Shown here piece after piece: positions 17,670-25,160 of a stretch of 64,000 bases of DNA. How positions within the stretch are numbered: position 1 is the stretch's first letter; each line of letters opens with the position of its first letter. This DNA comes from JAJRTA01 sp965603125 (GTDB lineage: Bacteria > Zixibacteria > MSB-5A5 > GN15 > FEB-12). Position numbers and translations under genes: made by a program. Location of the stretch: contig CBFDBU010000004.1 of the NCBI GenBank assembly GCA_965603125.1, forward strand, positions 62,001 through 126,000. Reading direction: 5' to 3'. The notes beneath the pieces are model-generated. The model had not been told where the DNA came from, ran no database searches, and saw only the letters and a program-made list of their open reading frames with translations.

Positions 17670-18392
17670 TTAACGGGAACCTCGATCCTGCACCCGGTAC
17701 AGGCGTTTCACGGGAAGAGTGAAGCGTGTCGCATCGTCGTCGTTTATCTCGAAAGTGAGTGAGTGCTCGAACTCTTTCTCCGCAACGCTCTTATGTACCT
17801 TGACTCCGCCCCAGGCCGAGTCGCCGGCTTTGACTACCTCCGGCAGCCTGACGTCGAAGAACTCGTCGGCATGGTCGATCAGGGTTATCCGGTAGTCGAC
17901 CGTATCCCTGTTGTGGATCTGGAACCTGGCCCGCAGGCGTGGCTTGGCCTTGTACTGGGAGACATCGAGGCGGTACGGATCGAGCATGATCGGTCGGGCT
18001 TGCTGGGGATCAGCCAGCAGGTCGGCCTTGATTTTCAGGTAAACCTTGGCGTCGTCAACATTCGTTTCCAGATTCGGACTTTTCGAGATCGGCCCTCGGT
18101 AAGACTTGGTGGAAAACAGAATCTCGAGCACGGTACTGTCGCCCGGCGCCAGAACTGAATCGCGCAGCGGCGCCTCAGTGCATCCGCACCCTGATTCAAT
18201 CCTGGTGATTCGCAACGTGTCGTCGCCTGTTGATTTGATCCAGAAACGGTGGCTGACCACGGCGTGCTGCGAAACGCGCCCAAAGTCAAACGTACTCTCC
18301 GGTATCTCGATCATCGGGCCTGCCATCGCCATCGATGTCAAAACTGCAACAACCGGAAGCGCAAAGAGAACAGTGTTCTTCACTCTACTCAA
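17670..18392 (-). CDS. Exported DUF1573 protein
   Basis: 240 residues: signal peptide (SRVKNTVLFALPVVAVLTSMAMA), then a DUF1573 Ig-like/ASPM-type domain with the family hallmark SGCGCTEAP around residues 70-80. The TTG at 18392 is preferred as start: AGGA lies 7 nt upstream and it gives a clean signal peptide. An ATG 21 bp further upstream has no ribosome-binding site. It precedes ccmA by 122 bp on the same strand, so it may head the ccm operon. Function of the domain is unknown. Confidence 0.85.
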   Translation of the reverse strand: MSRVKNTVLFALPVVAVLTSMAMAGPMIEIPESTFDFGRVSQHAVVSHRFWIKSTGDDTLRITRIESGCGCTEAPLRDSVLAPGDSTVLEILFSTKSYRGPISKSPNLETNVDDAKVYLKIKADLLADPQQARPIMLDPYRLDVSQYKAKPRLRARFQIHNRDTVDYRITLIDHADEFFDVRLPEVVKAGDSAWGGVKVHKSVAEKEFEHSLTFEINDDDATRFTLPVKRLYRVQDRGSR

Positions 18393-18505
18393 GTTAGTTC
18401 CTGCACATAGCATTCAAGCCGGACAGCACCGGCCTTTGTCTCTGAAACCATAAGCGCTCGATGACGGGGGAATATAGCCATGACCGGGCGCGGACGCAGT
18501 TCACC

Positions 18506-19213
18506 TTATGACACCAGGCTGAACAGCCGTCCCCAGCGAACCTTCTGGAAAAAGTGAACGAAGTTATACGCAAACAGCCGCGGGACCGACAGCGGGTCCG
18601 TCACCGACACCTCCGGCGAGGGATACTTGTCGTCATCCCAGGACCAGTGGATAAGAATTGCCTCACCGAGTATGTTGCGTTGCGGGACCTCGCCCCACCA
18701 GCGGGAATCATACGAGTTGTCGCGGTTATCCCCCATCATGAAGTAGCTCTCCGGCGCCACGACATGAGGCCCGAAATTGTCGGGGCTGCTTACCCCGCCC
18801 GGACCGCGGGGTGTTATCCGTGATTTGACATACTTCGACAGTTCCGGGTCGGGAAACTCCTCCCCGTTGACATAGAGAACCTTGTCCTTGATGAAGACCG
18901 TATCGCCGTCGACGGCAACACAGCGCTTGATGTACTTGGTCACGCCGTCTCTCGGGAAGATGAAGATCACCACGTCGCCCGGCTCGGGATTCCGTACGGC
19001 CGGCAGCCGCCAGTCCACAAGGGGCAAACGGGCGCCGTAGATGACTTTGTTGGCCAGGAGGAAGTCACCCACCAGCAGCGTATCCTCCATCGACTGCGAG
19101 GGGATCTTGTACGCCTCGACGATTGACGTCTTGATGAGGACAGCGAAAACAACCGCTATCAGAATCTGTTTGAAGTTGTCCCAGACCGAAGCCGCGAAAG
19201 TAGATTTGGTCAT
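18506..19213 (-). CDS. lepB: Signal peptidase I
   Basis: 235-residue membrane peptidase that removes Sec/Tat signal peptides. One N-terminal membrane segment is followed by PSQSMEDTL with the catalytic Ser41, then YIKRCVAVDGD with the general base Lys96, and the conserved box MGDNRDNSYDSRWWG. Complete compared with the family. ATG at 19213 is weakly preceded by GGGAA. It lies on the same strand as rseP and dxr. Confidence 0.95.
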   Translation of the reverse strand: MTKSTFAASVWDNFKQILIAVVFAVLIKTSIVEAYKIPSQSMEDTLLVGDFLLANKVIYGARLPLVDWRLPAVRNPEPGDVVIFIFPRDGVTKYIKRCVAVDGDTVFIKDKVLYVNGEEFPDPELSKYVKSRITPRGPGGVSSPDNFGPHVVAPESYFMMGDNRDNSYDSRWWGEVPQRNILGEAILIHWSWDDDKYPSPEVSVTDPLSVPRLFAYNFVHFFQKVRWGRLFSLVS

Positions 19214-19350
19214 AATCAGATTCCCGACATATTCTCAGGCCGCCGTGGCCGTGTTTGAATTCCTTCCCTTTCTACGCATGTCGGAGCCGGAAAGATTCAA
19301 CAACCCGCGGTCGGCGGCAAGCAGCGTTTCTTCCGACGACCCGTCGAGCA

Positions 19351-20430
19351 TCAATCCCAATACCCCTGCACGAATCGTAGCACGTCATTGTACGTCACAA
19401 ACAGAATGAGAGTCAGAATCAAAACCAAGCCTACCTGCTGCGCCCAGACGCGGGCTTTTATCGGTAGCGGCCCGCCCCGGATCTTCTCGGCCACCAGAAA
19501 ACAGAGATGGCCTCCGTCGAGAATGGGGATGGGCAGGACGTTCAGAATTGCCAAGTTGATCGACAGCAGGGCCATGAATATGAAGAGACTGGCGGCCCCT
19601 TTGCGCGCTTCCCGGCCCGACTGCCGAGCGATGAAAAGCGGACCGCCGATAGCCTTGACGGACACCTCACCCGTCACGAACTTACCGAGAAACTGGACGG
19701 TACCTGCCACCAGAACGTGTGCCGTCACGAAACCGGTCTGAATAGACTCCAGGAAGCTCACCTTGTCATAGCGCATGATCTGCTGGCTGAAGCCGACGAT
19801 GCCCACCGAATCAAGACCACCGTCGGCGTTAGGCACGCTGGTCACGATCGTAACCATCTCGGCCGTCAACGTGTCGCTCTCATGTACCCAGGTCAGTATC
19901 ACCGGCTGCTCGATCCTGGCGTTGATTCGATTTCTGAGAGAGTCCATGCTCGAGACGGCCAGGTCGTCGATCGCGATGATGACATCATTCGGCATGAGAC
20001 CTGCCCTGTCGGCGGGCGCATCGGGAGTAACCTCACCGACAACAACCTGCTCGGGGTCAACAACAGGCCGGCCACCGAAGTAGACAACACCGATCAGAAG
20101 CACGATCGCCAGTACATAGTTCATGAACGGCCCGGCAAATATCACGGCCGCGCGCTGCAGAATCGACTTGGACATGAACTCCCACGGCGCTCCGCTTACT
20201 CCCTCGTGGGGATTGTCCCCGGCCATCTTGACGTAGCCGCCTAAGGGAATTACACCGATGCAGTATCTGGTCTCGCCGATCTTTTTCGAGAGCAGGTTCG
20301 GCGGAAAACCAAGCGAGAAGGTCTCCACCCTGATTCCCACCTTCTTGGCCACCAGGAAGTGGCCCAACTCGTGGATGAAGATCAACACTCCCAGAACAAA
20401 AATGAATGAAACAACAGTTACCATACTCAC
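19351..20430 (-). CDS. rseP: Site-2 (RIP) zinc metalloprotease RseP
   Basis: 359 residues. HELGH (His20, Glu21, His24) lies in the first membrane segment, a PDZ domain occupies about 120-200, and the second zinc-ligand motif is in NVLPIPILDGGHL. Intramembrane protease that cleaves anti-sigma factors and spent signal peptides. GTG at 20430 overlaps the dxr TGA (GTGA); ATG at 20424 is an alternative. The dxr-rseP order is common in bacteria. Confidence 0.95.
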   Translation of the reverse strand: MSMVTVVSFIFVLGVLIFIHELGHFLVAKKVGIRVETFSLGFPPNLLSKKIGETRYCIGVIPLGGYVKMAGDNPHEGVSGAPWEFMSKSILQRAAVIFAGPFMNYVLAIVLLIGVVYFGGRPVVDPEQVVVGEVTPDAPADRAGLMPNDVIIAIDDLAVSSMDSLRNRINARIEQPVILTWVHESDTLTAEMVTIVTSVPNADGGLDSVGIVGFSQQIMRYDKVSFLESIQTGFVTAHVLVAGTVQFLGKFVTGEVSVKAIGGPLFIARQSGREARKGAASLFIFMALLSINLAILNVLPIPILDGGHLCFLVAEKIRGGPLPIKARVWAQQVGLVLILTLILFVTYNDVLRFVQGYWD

Positions 20431-21584
20431 AATCCGGCGTTTTTCGCGGCCTTTTGCCTTGCCATACGGTCGGCACTCAGAATATCATCCAATCCCGGAT
20501 CGGAGACAACTTTTATTTCGTCGACCGTCTTCTCAATGATCGTCGCAATCCGGGGAAAACTTATGGCGCCCCCAAGAAACATCTCCACGGCTACTTCGTT
20601 GGCGGCGTTAAAGACGGCCGGGGCCGTTCCTCCCGTGCGCGCCACAGAGAAGGCCAGTCTCAGGGCGGGAAAGCGTTCGTAGTCCGGTTGTTCAAACGTG
20701 AGTTGGGACAGCCTGCCTAAGTCCAGACGACCAAACTCCGAGGCCACTCTTTTCGGCCAGAAGAGAGCGTACGTGATCGGCAGGCGCATATCGGGGCTGG
20801 AAAGCTGGGCAATGATTGAGGAGTCGACGAACTCGACCATGGAGTGTACGATGGATTGCGGATGAATCAGCACCGTGATCTTCGCGACCGGTACTTGAAA
20901 CAGCGCCACCGCCTCGATCACCTCCAGTCCTTTGTTGACGAGCGTCGCAGAATCGATCGTGATCTTGCGTCCCATGTTCCAGGTCGGATGATTCAGGGCT
21001 TGCTCCGGAGTTATGTGCTCAAAGCTGTCGAGCGGGTGGCCGCGGAACGGCCCGCCGGAGGCGGTAATAATGATACGTTTCAGTTCGTCCTCGCGGCCGG
21101 CCGACAGGGCCTGCCAGATGGCCGAGTGTTCGGAATCTATGGGGAGAATTTTCGCGCCGGTTTTTCTGAGCAGGGGCGGGAAAAGAGGCCCCCCGGCGAC
21201 CAGCGATTCCTTGTTGGCCAGAGCCAGTGATTTGCCTGCCTCAACGGCGGCCAGCGAGGCCTTGAGACCGGCGGCACCCACAACGGCATTGACGACCATG
21301 TCGACGCCGTCCAGCGACGCCAACTCGATCATCTCGGCTTCACCGACCAGCAGACTGATCGACTGATCTTTCAGGGCCGCGGTTGCCTCATCCCTTTTGG
21401 ATGAGTCGACCACGCAGGCGTACTCCGGTTGGAACTGCCGGCACTGCCCGGCCAGCAGATCGACGTTGGCAAATGTTGCCAAGGCCCGGATGTTGAACCG
21501 CCCCGGATGTTGCTTGACCACTTCAAGTGTCGAGCGGCCAATTGAACCTGTGGAGCCCAGGAGAACGAGATCGCGATCAGCCAT
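20427..21584 (-). CDS. dxr: 1-deoxy-D-xylulose 5-phosphate reductoisomerase
   Basis: 385 residues. NADPH motif LLGSTGSIGRSTL at the N-terminus, metal-binding segment PIDSEHSAIWQ, and active-site loops ITASGGPFR and HPTWNMGRKITIDSATLVNKG. It makes 2-C-methylerythritol 4-phosphate in the MEP isoprenoid pathway. The start at 21584 gives the family N-terminus MADRDLVLLG. Translationally coupled to rseP. Confidence 0.97.
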   Translation of the reverse strand: MADRDLVLLGSTGSIGRSTLEVVKQHPGRFNIRALATFANVDLLAGQCRQFQPEYACVVDSSKRDEATAALKDQSISLLVGEAEMIELASLDGVDMVVNAVVGAAGLKASLAAVEAGKSLALANKESLVAGGPLFPPLLRKTGAKILPIDSEHSAIWQALSAGREDELKRIIITASGGPFRGHPLDSFEHITPEQALNHPTWNMGRKITIDSATLVNKGLEVIEAVALFQVPVAKITVLIHPQSIVHSMVEFVDSSIIAQLSSPDMRLPITYALFWPKRVASEFGRLDLGRLSQLTFEQPDYERFPALRLAFSVARTGGTAPAVFNAANEVAVEMFLGGAISFPRIATIIEKTVDEIKVVSDPGLDDILSADRMARQKAAKNAGL

Positions 21585-21692
21585 ACGATTACTTAACGTG
21601 CCGGCGGCACTACTGTTTCGTGTCAAAACTCAAGTAAAGCTTCCGGGAGGAATAACCGTTTTCCCCGATCGGATACGCGGGAACCCGGCGCC

Positions 21693-22370
21693 CTATTCTT
21701 CAGGTTGATTTCCCTCGGCATCCGATAGGAACGCCTTCCGCAGGTAGACATCCGGCTCGGGCTTGGCCGTTTCACCCTGGGGATTGGGTACCACCGGAAC
21801 CGCGGCCAGCGCTTGAAGAACATCGTATCCCTTGATCAGATGACCGAATATGGTATACTGGCCGTCAAGCCTTCGGCATCCCTCCCGGGTGAGACAGATG
21901 AAAAACTGACTGGATGCGGAATTCGGTGATCGGGACCGGGCCATGGAGAGCGTACCCTCCTGATGCGGCAGCTTGGAAAACTCAGCCGGGAGGTAGTACC
22001 CGGCATTACCCAAGCCTGTTCCCTGGGGGTCGCCGCCTTGTATCATGAAGCCCTTGATGATTCGGTGGAAGATGGTGCCGTTATAGAAGCCGTCCACGGT
22101 GCGGGCGACGAAAGAGTCGGCGTGAGCGGGGGCTACGTCGCGATACAGCTCAAAGGTCATGTTTCCGAAATCGGTAACCACGGTAACGAACTTATTGTTC
22201 TCATCGCGGATAGGGAAGCGCTTCGCGGCGGGCGTCACTTCTTCCTTGGCCGGTGTCTGGGCTTCGGCCTTCTTGGTGCTGTCACTCTCGGCCTCCTGTT
22301 TACTGGAACACCCGGCTTGCCCTATCGTCAGGAGGAAACTGGCCAGCAGTGTCACGGCGGCGGTTTTCAT
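21693..22370 (-). CDS. Cyclophilin-type peptidyl-prolyl isomerase, predicted lipoprotein
   Basis: 225 residues. The signal peptide ends in GQAGCSS, a lipobox-like site with unusual Gln at -3. A charged linker (about 22-55) leads to a cyclophilin domain with FHRIIKGFMIQGGDPQGTG, SMARS and SQFFI. It catalyses proline cis/trans isomerisation, probably in the periplasm. AAAGGG lies about 9 nt upstream of the ATG at 22370; an earlier ATG pair would spoil the signal peptide. Confidence 0.9.
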   Translation of the reverse strand: MKTAAVTLLASFLLTIGQAGCSSKQEAESDSTKKAEAQTPAKEEVTPAAKRFPIRDENNKFVTVVTDFGNMTFELYRDVAPAHADSFVARTVDGFYNGTIFHRIIKGFMIQGGDPQGTGLGNAGYYLPAEFSKLPHQEGTLSMARSRSPNSASSQFFICLTREGCRRLDGQYTIFGHLIKGYDVLQALAAVPVVPNPQGETAKPEPDVYLRKAFLSDAEGNQPEE

Positions 22371-22502
22371 TGGTGTTTTCCCTTTCGTATTGGTCGCTTC
22401 CATCATTTTAGAGCGAATATAGACGTCGCTCCCGGCGGTGTCAAGATTCGAATCACAGGCGGACAGCCGCGGGTGGGGGGGCTTACCGATTCCGCTCTGT
22501 GG

Positions 22503-22592
22503 CCCACAGCTTGCGGTGGGAGTAGATGGGGTAGGGTGGGTCCGTCTTCGGACCCACCTTTGTTGGCAGGTTTGAAGACAAACCTACCCTAC
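22503..22592. repeat. Palindromic intergenic repeat with TCTT-loop hairpins
   Basis: First comes CCCACAGC/GCGGTGGG (22503-22520, one mismatch). Then an outer stem GTAGGG/CCCTAC (22531-22536 with 22587-22592) encloses two hairpins: a 10-bp stem GGTGGGTCCG with loop TCTT (22535-22558) and a 7-bp stem AGGTTTG with loop AAGA (22568-22585). The outer and first inner stems share two bases, so they compete at the edge. Related copies are at 23712-23724 (half), 51994-52047 and 53124-53141. Confidence 0.8.
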
Positions 22593-22688
22593 TATTGTTT
22601 TTGTGGTCGGCGTACGTCCCCGTGCGCCGACAACTTTTCGGGGTGAACACGGTAGACGAGGACGTCCACCGCGCACAAACCCCACCAA

Positions 22689-22829
22689 GAGCGAAGCGGC
22701 TGGTGGGCTCCTATGTTCAAATCCTACCTCCTCCAGAGCGAAGCGGCTGGTGGGCTCCTATGTTCAAATCCTACCTCCTCCAGAGCGAAGCGGCTGGTGG
22801 GCTCCTATGTTCAAATCCTACCTCCTCCA
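22689..22829. repeat. Three perfect 47-bp tandem repeats
   Basis: Three identical head-to-tail copies (22689-22735, 22736-22782, 22783-22829), each beginning GAGCGAAGCGGCTGG and ending CCTACCTCCTCCA. All three frames stay open through it, because 47 is not a multiple of three and each copy shifts frame, but I see no ribosome-binding site or family resemblance. It lies between the palindromic element and the ORF at 23002. Confidence 0.9.
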
Positions 22830-23001
22830 CCACAAAAAACTTGACCCTGCCGTCCACAGGCGTTTCCTTTTGCCAAGGACTTTAATGGCTGAAGAATCAA
22901 TAGAGTGTGATTGGAAGATATGCCCACCTTCACCCGCCCCCGGATGCTGGTCGACTATTCTCGGATGATTTAGGGGGGGGGGGAGTTGAAAAGGGATCGA
23001 T

Positions 23002-23643
23002 ATGCAGCAAAAGGGTAGACATTGGCCAGCATGGACAGGGTTCGCAACAGGAGCGATATCAATTGTGATTGCGGCTTACATGTTGTGGACTACGCAACTC
23101 CGTTCCTTTAATATCGACATAACAGTCCAACCTACACTTCAGATTCAGCAAAAGCTCGGACAATTCGGTATGTACGTCACGTCAGCGTTTCTGAATGATA
23201 CTTATCGGTCTGGGTATATAACGCAAGTGTGCCTCCTGCTGGCACACTCCAATAGCCGCGACGACAGGTACCTCTTGACTTTCAATTCGTTCAGGATCAT
23301 GTCGGAGGACAAATCTGCTTTCGGTCCATCAGAGAAGTTGCTACCGATCTACCTGCAAGGCAAGGAGCAAGCAACACGGATTTGTAACTTCCTTTATGAT
23401 GCGGATGAGCCGTTTCCCTTGGCTGCGGGAGTGTACAACGCGGAACTACTTGTTTGGACGGACTGGGACGAGAAGGCAGATTTCTCACACGAGTTCTCGC
23501 TTCTCATATCTGAGGAGAATGCTCGAGAGTATGTTTCCCGGAAGGAACAAAGCTCTACGAGGCTAATAATGATCGACATGGTCGGCTACGCACCGCTGAA
23601 ATCCCGAAAACTATCGCGAAATGAATACTCTGGCATGAGGTGA
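23002..23643 (+). CDS. Membrane-anchored protein, unknown, likely acquired
   Basis: 213 residues with one N-terminal membrane segment (about 10-30, GFATGAISIVIAAYMLW) and a soluble extracytoplasmic part. I recognise no domain. AAGGG lies 8 nt upstream of the ATG, so expression is plausible. Base composition is clearly lower in GC than the flanking core genes, consistent with transfer. An 11-G run (22973-22983) lies just upstream of the ribosome-binding site. It is flanked by the tandem repeat on one side and a multi-copy-type ORF on the other. Confidence 0.65.
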   Translation: MQQKGRHWPAWTGFATGAISIVIAAYMLWTTQLRSFNIDITVQPTLQIQQKLGQFGMYVTSAFLNDTYRSGYITQVCLLLAHSNSRDDRYLLTFNSFRIMSEDKSAFGPSEKLLPIYLQGKEQATRICNFLYDADEPFPLAAGVYNAELLVWTDWDEKADFSHEFSLLISEENAREYVSRKEQSSTRLIMIDMVGYAPLKSRKLSRNEYSGMR

Positions 23644-23796
23644 TTTCGCCGCTATCTCCGAGTAATTTATCCTTCCGGCCGCGAGATCATTCATGGTGGG
23701 GACAGTAATACGGTGGGTCCGTCTCCCCCCCGCCACTAAAACACCACAACTTCCCCCCAAATTGCGCCTTCGCATTCTTCTACAAAGGACCCGTGC

Positions 23797-24411
23797 ATGG
23801 CTACCAGCGCCAAACAGATCGCCGCCAACCGGCGCAACGCCAGGAAATCCACCGGACCCCGCACCCCCGAGGGCAGGGCTGTTTCCAGCCGCAACGCCAT
23901 CACCCACGGCCTCCATGCCTGCGACATTATCCTCAAATCTCCCCATCTGTCCGAGGACCGTTCACAATACGAACATCTCCTCGACTCCTTGATCGACGAA
24001 CTCAAACCAAAAGGCGTCCTCCAGGAACACCTCGTCCTGAAAATAGCCAACTGCCTTTGGCGCTACCGCCGCGTCATCAACGCCGAAACCGCACAGATCA
24101 ACCGGCAACTCGAATCCGCCGCCGAGGATATCCGCCTCGGATATCACCGGTGCATCCTCGACGACCCCGACGACCCGGACTCAGATGATGACGATACATC
24201 CTCACGCGACGCCAATCTTATCGGCTCCCAATCAGTTCCGAGCGAGTCGTTTCGCACCAGCCTCTTGCACTACGAACTGCGCCTCGACCGACAACTCACA
24301 CGCGCCCTCCGCCTCCTGTATCACTTGCAACTCATGCAGACCGCAAAATCACCACCGATCCTGTCAACCGAAAATGAAAACCCACAAAACGAACCCATTT
24401 CCGCGCCTTAA
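23797..24411 (+). CDS. Hypothetical protein with NARKSTGPRTPEG motif
   Basis: 204 residues. The N-terminus AANRRNARKSTGPRTPEGRA followed by SSRNAITHGL is the hallmark of a widespread, often multi-copy bacterial family of unknown function, usually with a helical body like the one here (about 45-110). A weakly conserved acidic stretch (DDPDDPDSDDDD) precedes the C-terminal helix and a tail PILSTENENPQN. A decayed copy of that C-terminal part exists at 53297-53389. A half copy of the TCTT-loop hairpin lies about 75 bp upstream. Repeated occurrence suggests spread by a mobile process, but no transposase is attached. Confidence 0.7.
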   Translation: MATSAKQIAANRRNARKSTGPRTPEGRAVSSRNAITHGLHACDIILKSPHLSEDRSQYEHLLDSLIDELKPKGVLQEHLVLKIANCLWRYRRVINAETAQINRQLESAAEDIRLGYHRCILDDPDDPDSDDDDTSSRDANLIGSQSVPSESFRTSLLHYELRLDRQLTRALRLLYHLQLMQTAKSPPILSTENENPQNEPISAP

Positions 24412-24659
24412 TCGGCGGGCTCCCCCGTGTGCACCTGAAAGGATTTATCTTGCTTGGCGGCCAATTCAACCACTGCTCATGCAAAGAAGAAGCCGTGCGA
24501 AAAAGGAAAGGCCGCCCGAGGGGTGCTCTGAAATGGTGGTCCACGCCAGCCACACAGGCATAAGACAGGCTTGCCTGCGGCCGGCACGGTGGCGTTTGGG
24601 CGCAATTCACTTGACATAATCTGTTGACAAGACGTCCCTTAGAATGTTAATTGGCCCCC
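24412..24659. other. Intergenic stretch before the IS630 remnant
   Basis: No gene recognised. The last 60 bp include TTGACA twice (24611 and 24624 regions) and join abruptly to transposase-coding sequence around 24655-24660. It may contain debris of the insertion. Confidence 0.35.
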
Positions 24660-24785
24660 AAGATCGAGCGCTTTATCAAAAGCTACAATGCCAAATCTCG
24701 ACCGTTCGCATGGATCGCAACGGCTGATTCGATCCTTGATAAGATCAAACGACTTTGTAAGGTTATTGCCGGGACACGACACTAG
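24660..24785 (+). mobile_element. IS630-family transposase, 3'-terminal fragment
   Basis: An open stretch translates as KIERFIKSYNAKSRPFAWIA followed by TADSILDKIKRLCKVIAGTR-H and a TAG at 24783. This is the C-terminal end of IS630-type DDE transposases (FIKxYN..PFxWTATADSIL..I). Only about 41 codons remain: no catalytic domain, no upstream gene and no identifiable terminal repeats. Inactive remnant. Confidence 0.85.
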
Positions 24786-24817
24786 GTAGCAGTCACCTCA
24801 CATTTGTCTGATATCAT
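24782..24817 (-). pseudogene. Truncated ORF with strong ribosome-binding site
   Basis: On the minus strand AAGGAGGTGG (complement of 24822-24831) lies 4 nt before an ATG at 24817 that opens an 11-codon frame, MISDKCEVTAT, then stop, at the boundary with the IS630 remnant. With the promoter just upstream this looks like the 5' end of a gene cut off by the insertion element; a genuine tiny peptide is less likely. Product unknown. Confidence 0.4.
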
Positions 24818-24845
24818 TCGACCACCTCCTTTCTTGTGTAATTCA

Positions 24846-24874
24846 AATATATTATAGGAGAGTCCTTTCGTCAA
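24846..24874 (-). promoter_or_regulatory. Putative sigma70-type promoter of a truncated gene
   Basis: TTGACG (complement of 24869-24874), 17-bp spacer, TATATT (24846-24851): five of six matches in each hexamer. An AT-rich tract follows and a strong Shine-Dalgarno lies about 15 bp downstream. Confidence 0.6.
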
Positions 24875-24941
24875 GGATAGGATTTCAGCCTCATTTATGC
24901 CCGCTGCCACTCTTGATATGGCCTGAGACGCCGTGCATGTA

Positions 24942-25151
24942 TTACTTGGGTTTGATCGGGTTCGGCTGAACAGCTGCAGAAAAAGGCCATTGCCAGAGTA
25001 CAGACTGTGGCTTAGATTTTAACACACCCTGTCCGGATTGTCTGAAGACGTACAAGGCAATGCCCATGCTCAGCCCGATGACATTGACGGCCGTGTACCA
25101 TTTATGCCGCGCCAGATTCCTTATGGCGCTTTTCATATAGCTCTTCAGCAT
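24942..25151 (-). pseudogene. N-terminal fragment of a MacB/FtsX-type ABC permease
   Basis: The first 35 residues (MLKSYMKSAIRNLARHKWYT, then AVNVIGLSMGIALYV) are the classic N-terminal membrane segment of MacB-like permeases. After that the frame continues for 34 unrelated residues, so the gene is cut around 25046. AGGAG lies 6 nt upstream of the ATG, and the gene starts 10 bp after the stop of the preceding permease, so it was the second permease of an operon. Confidence 0.75.
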
Positions 25152-25160
25152 ACCATACTC

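Noticed and set aside
22689..22829. CRISPR-like array
   Set aside because: The three 47-bp units are directly adjacent with no spacers, and no cas gene is present; it is a plain tandem repeat.
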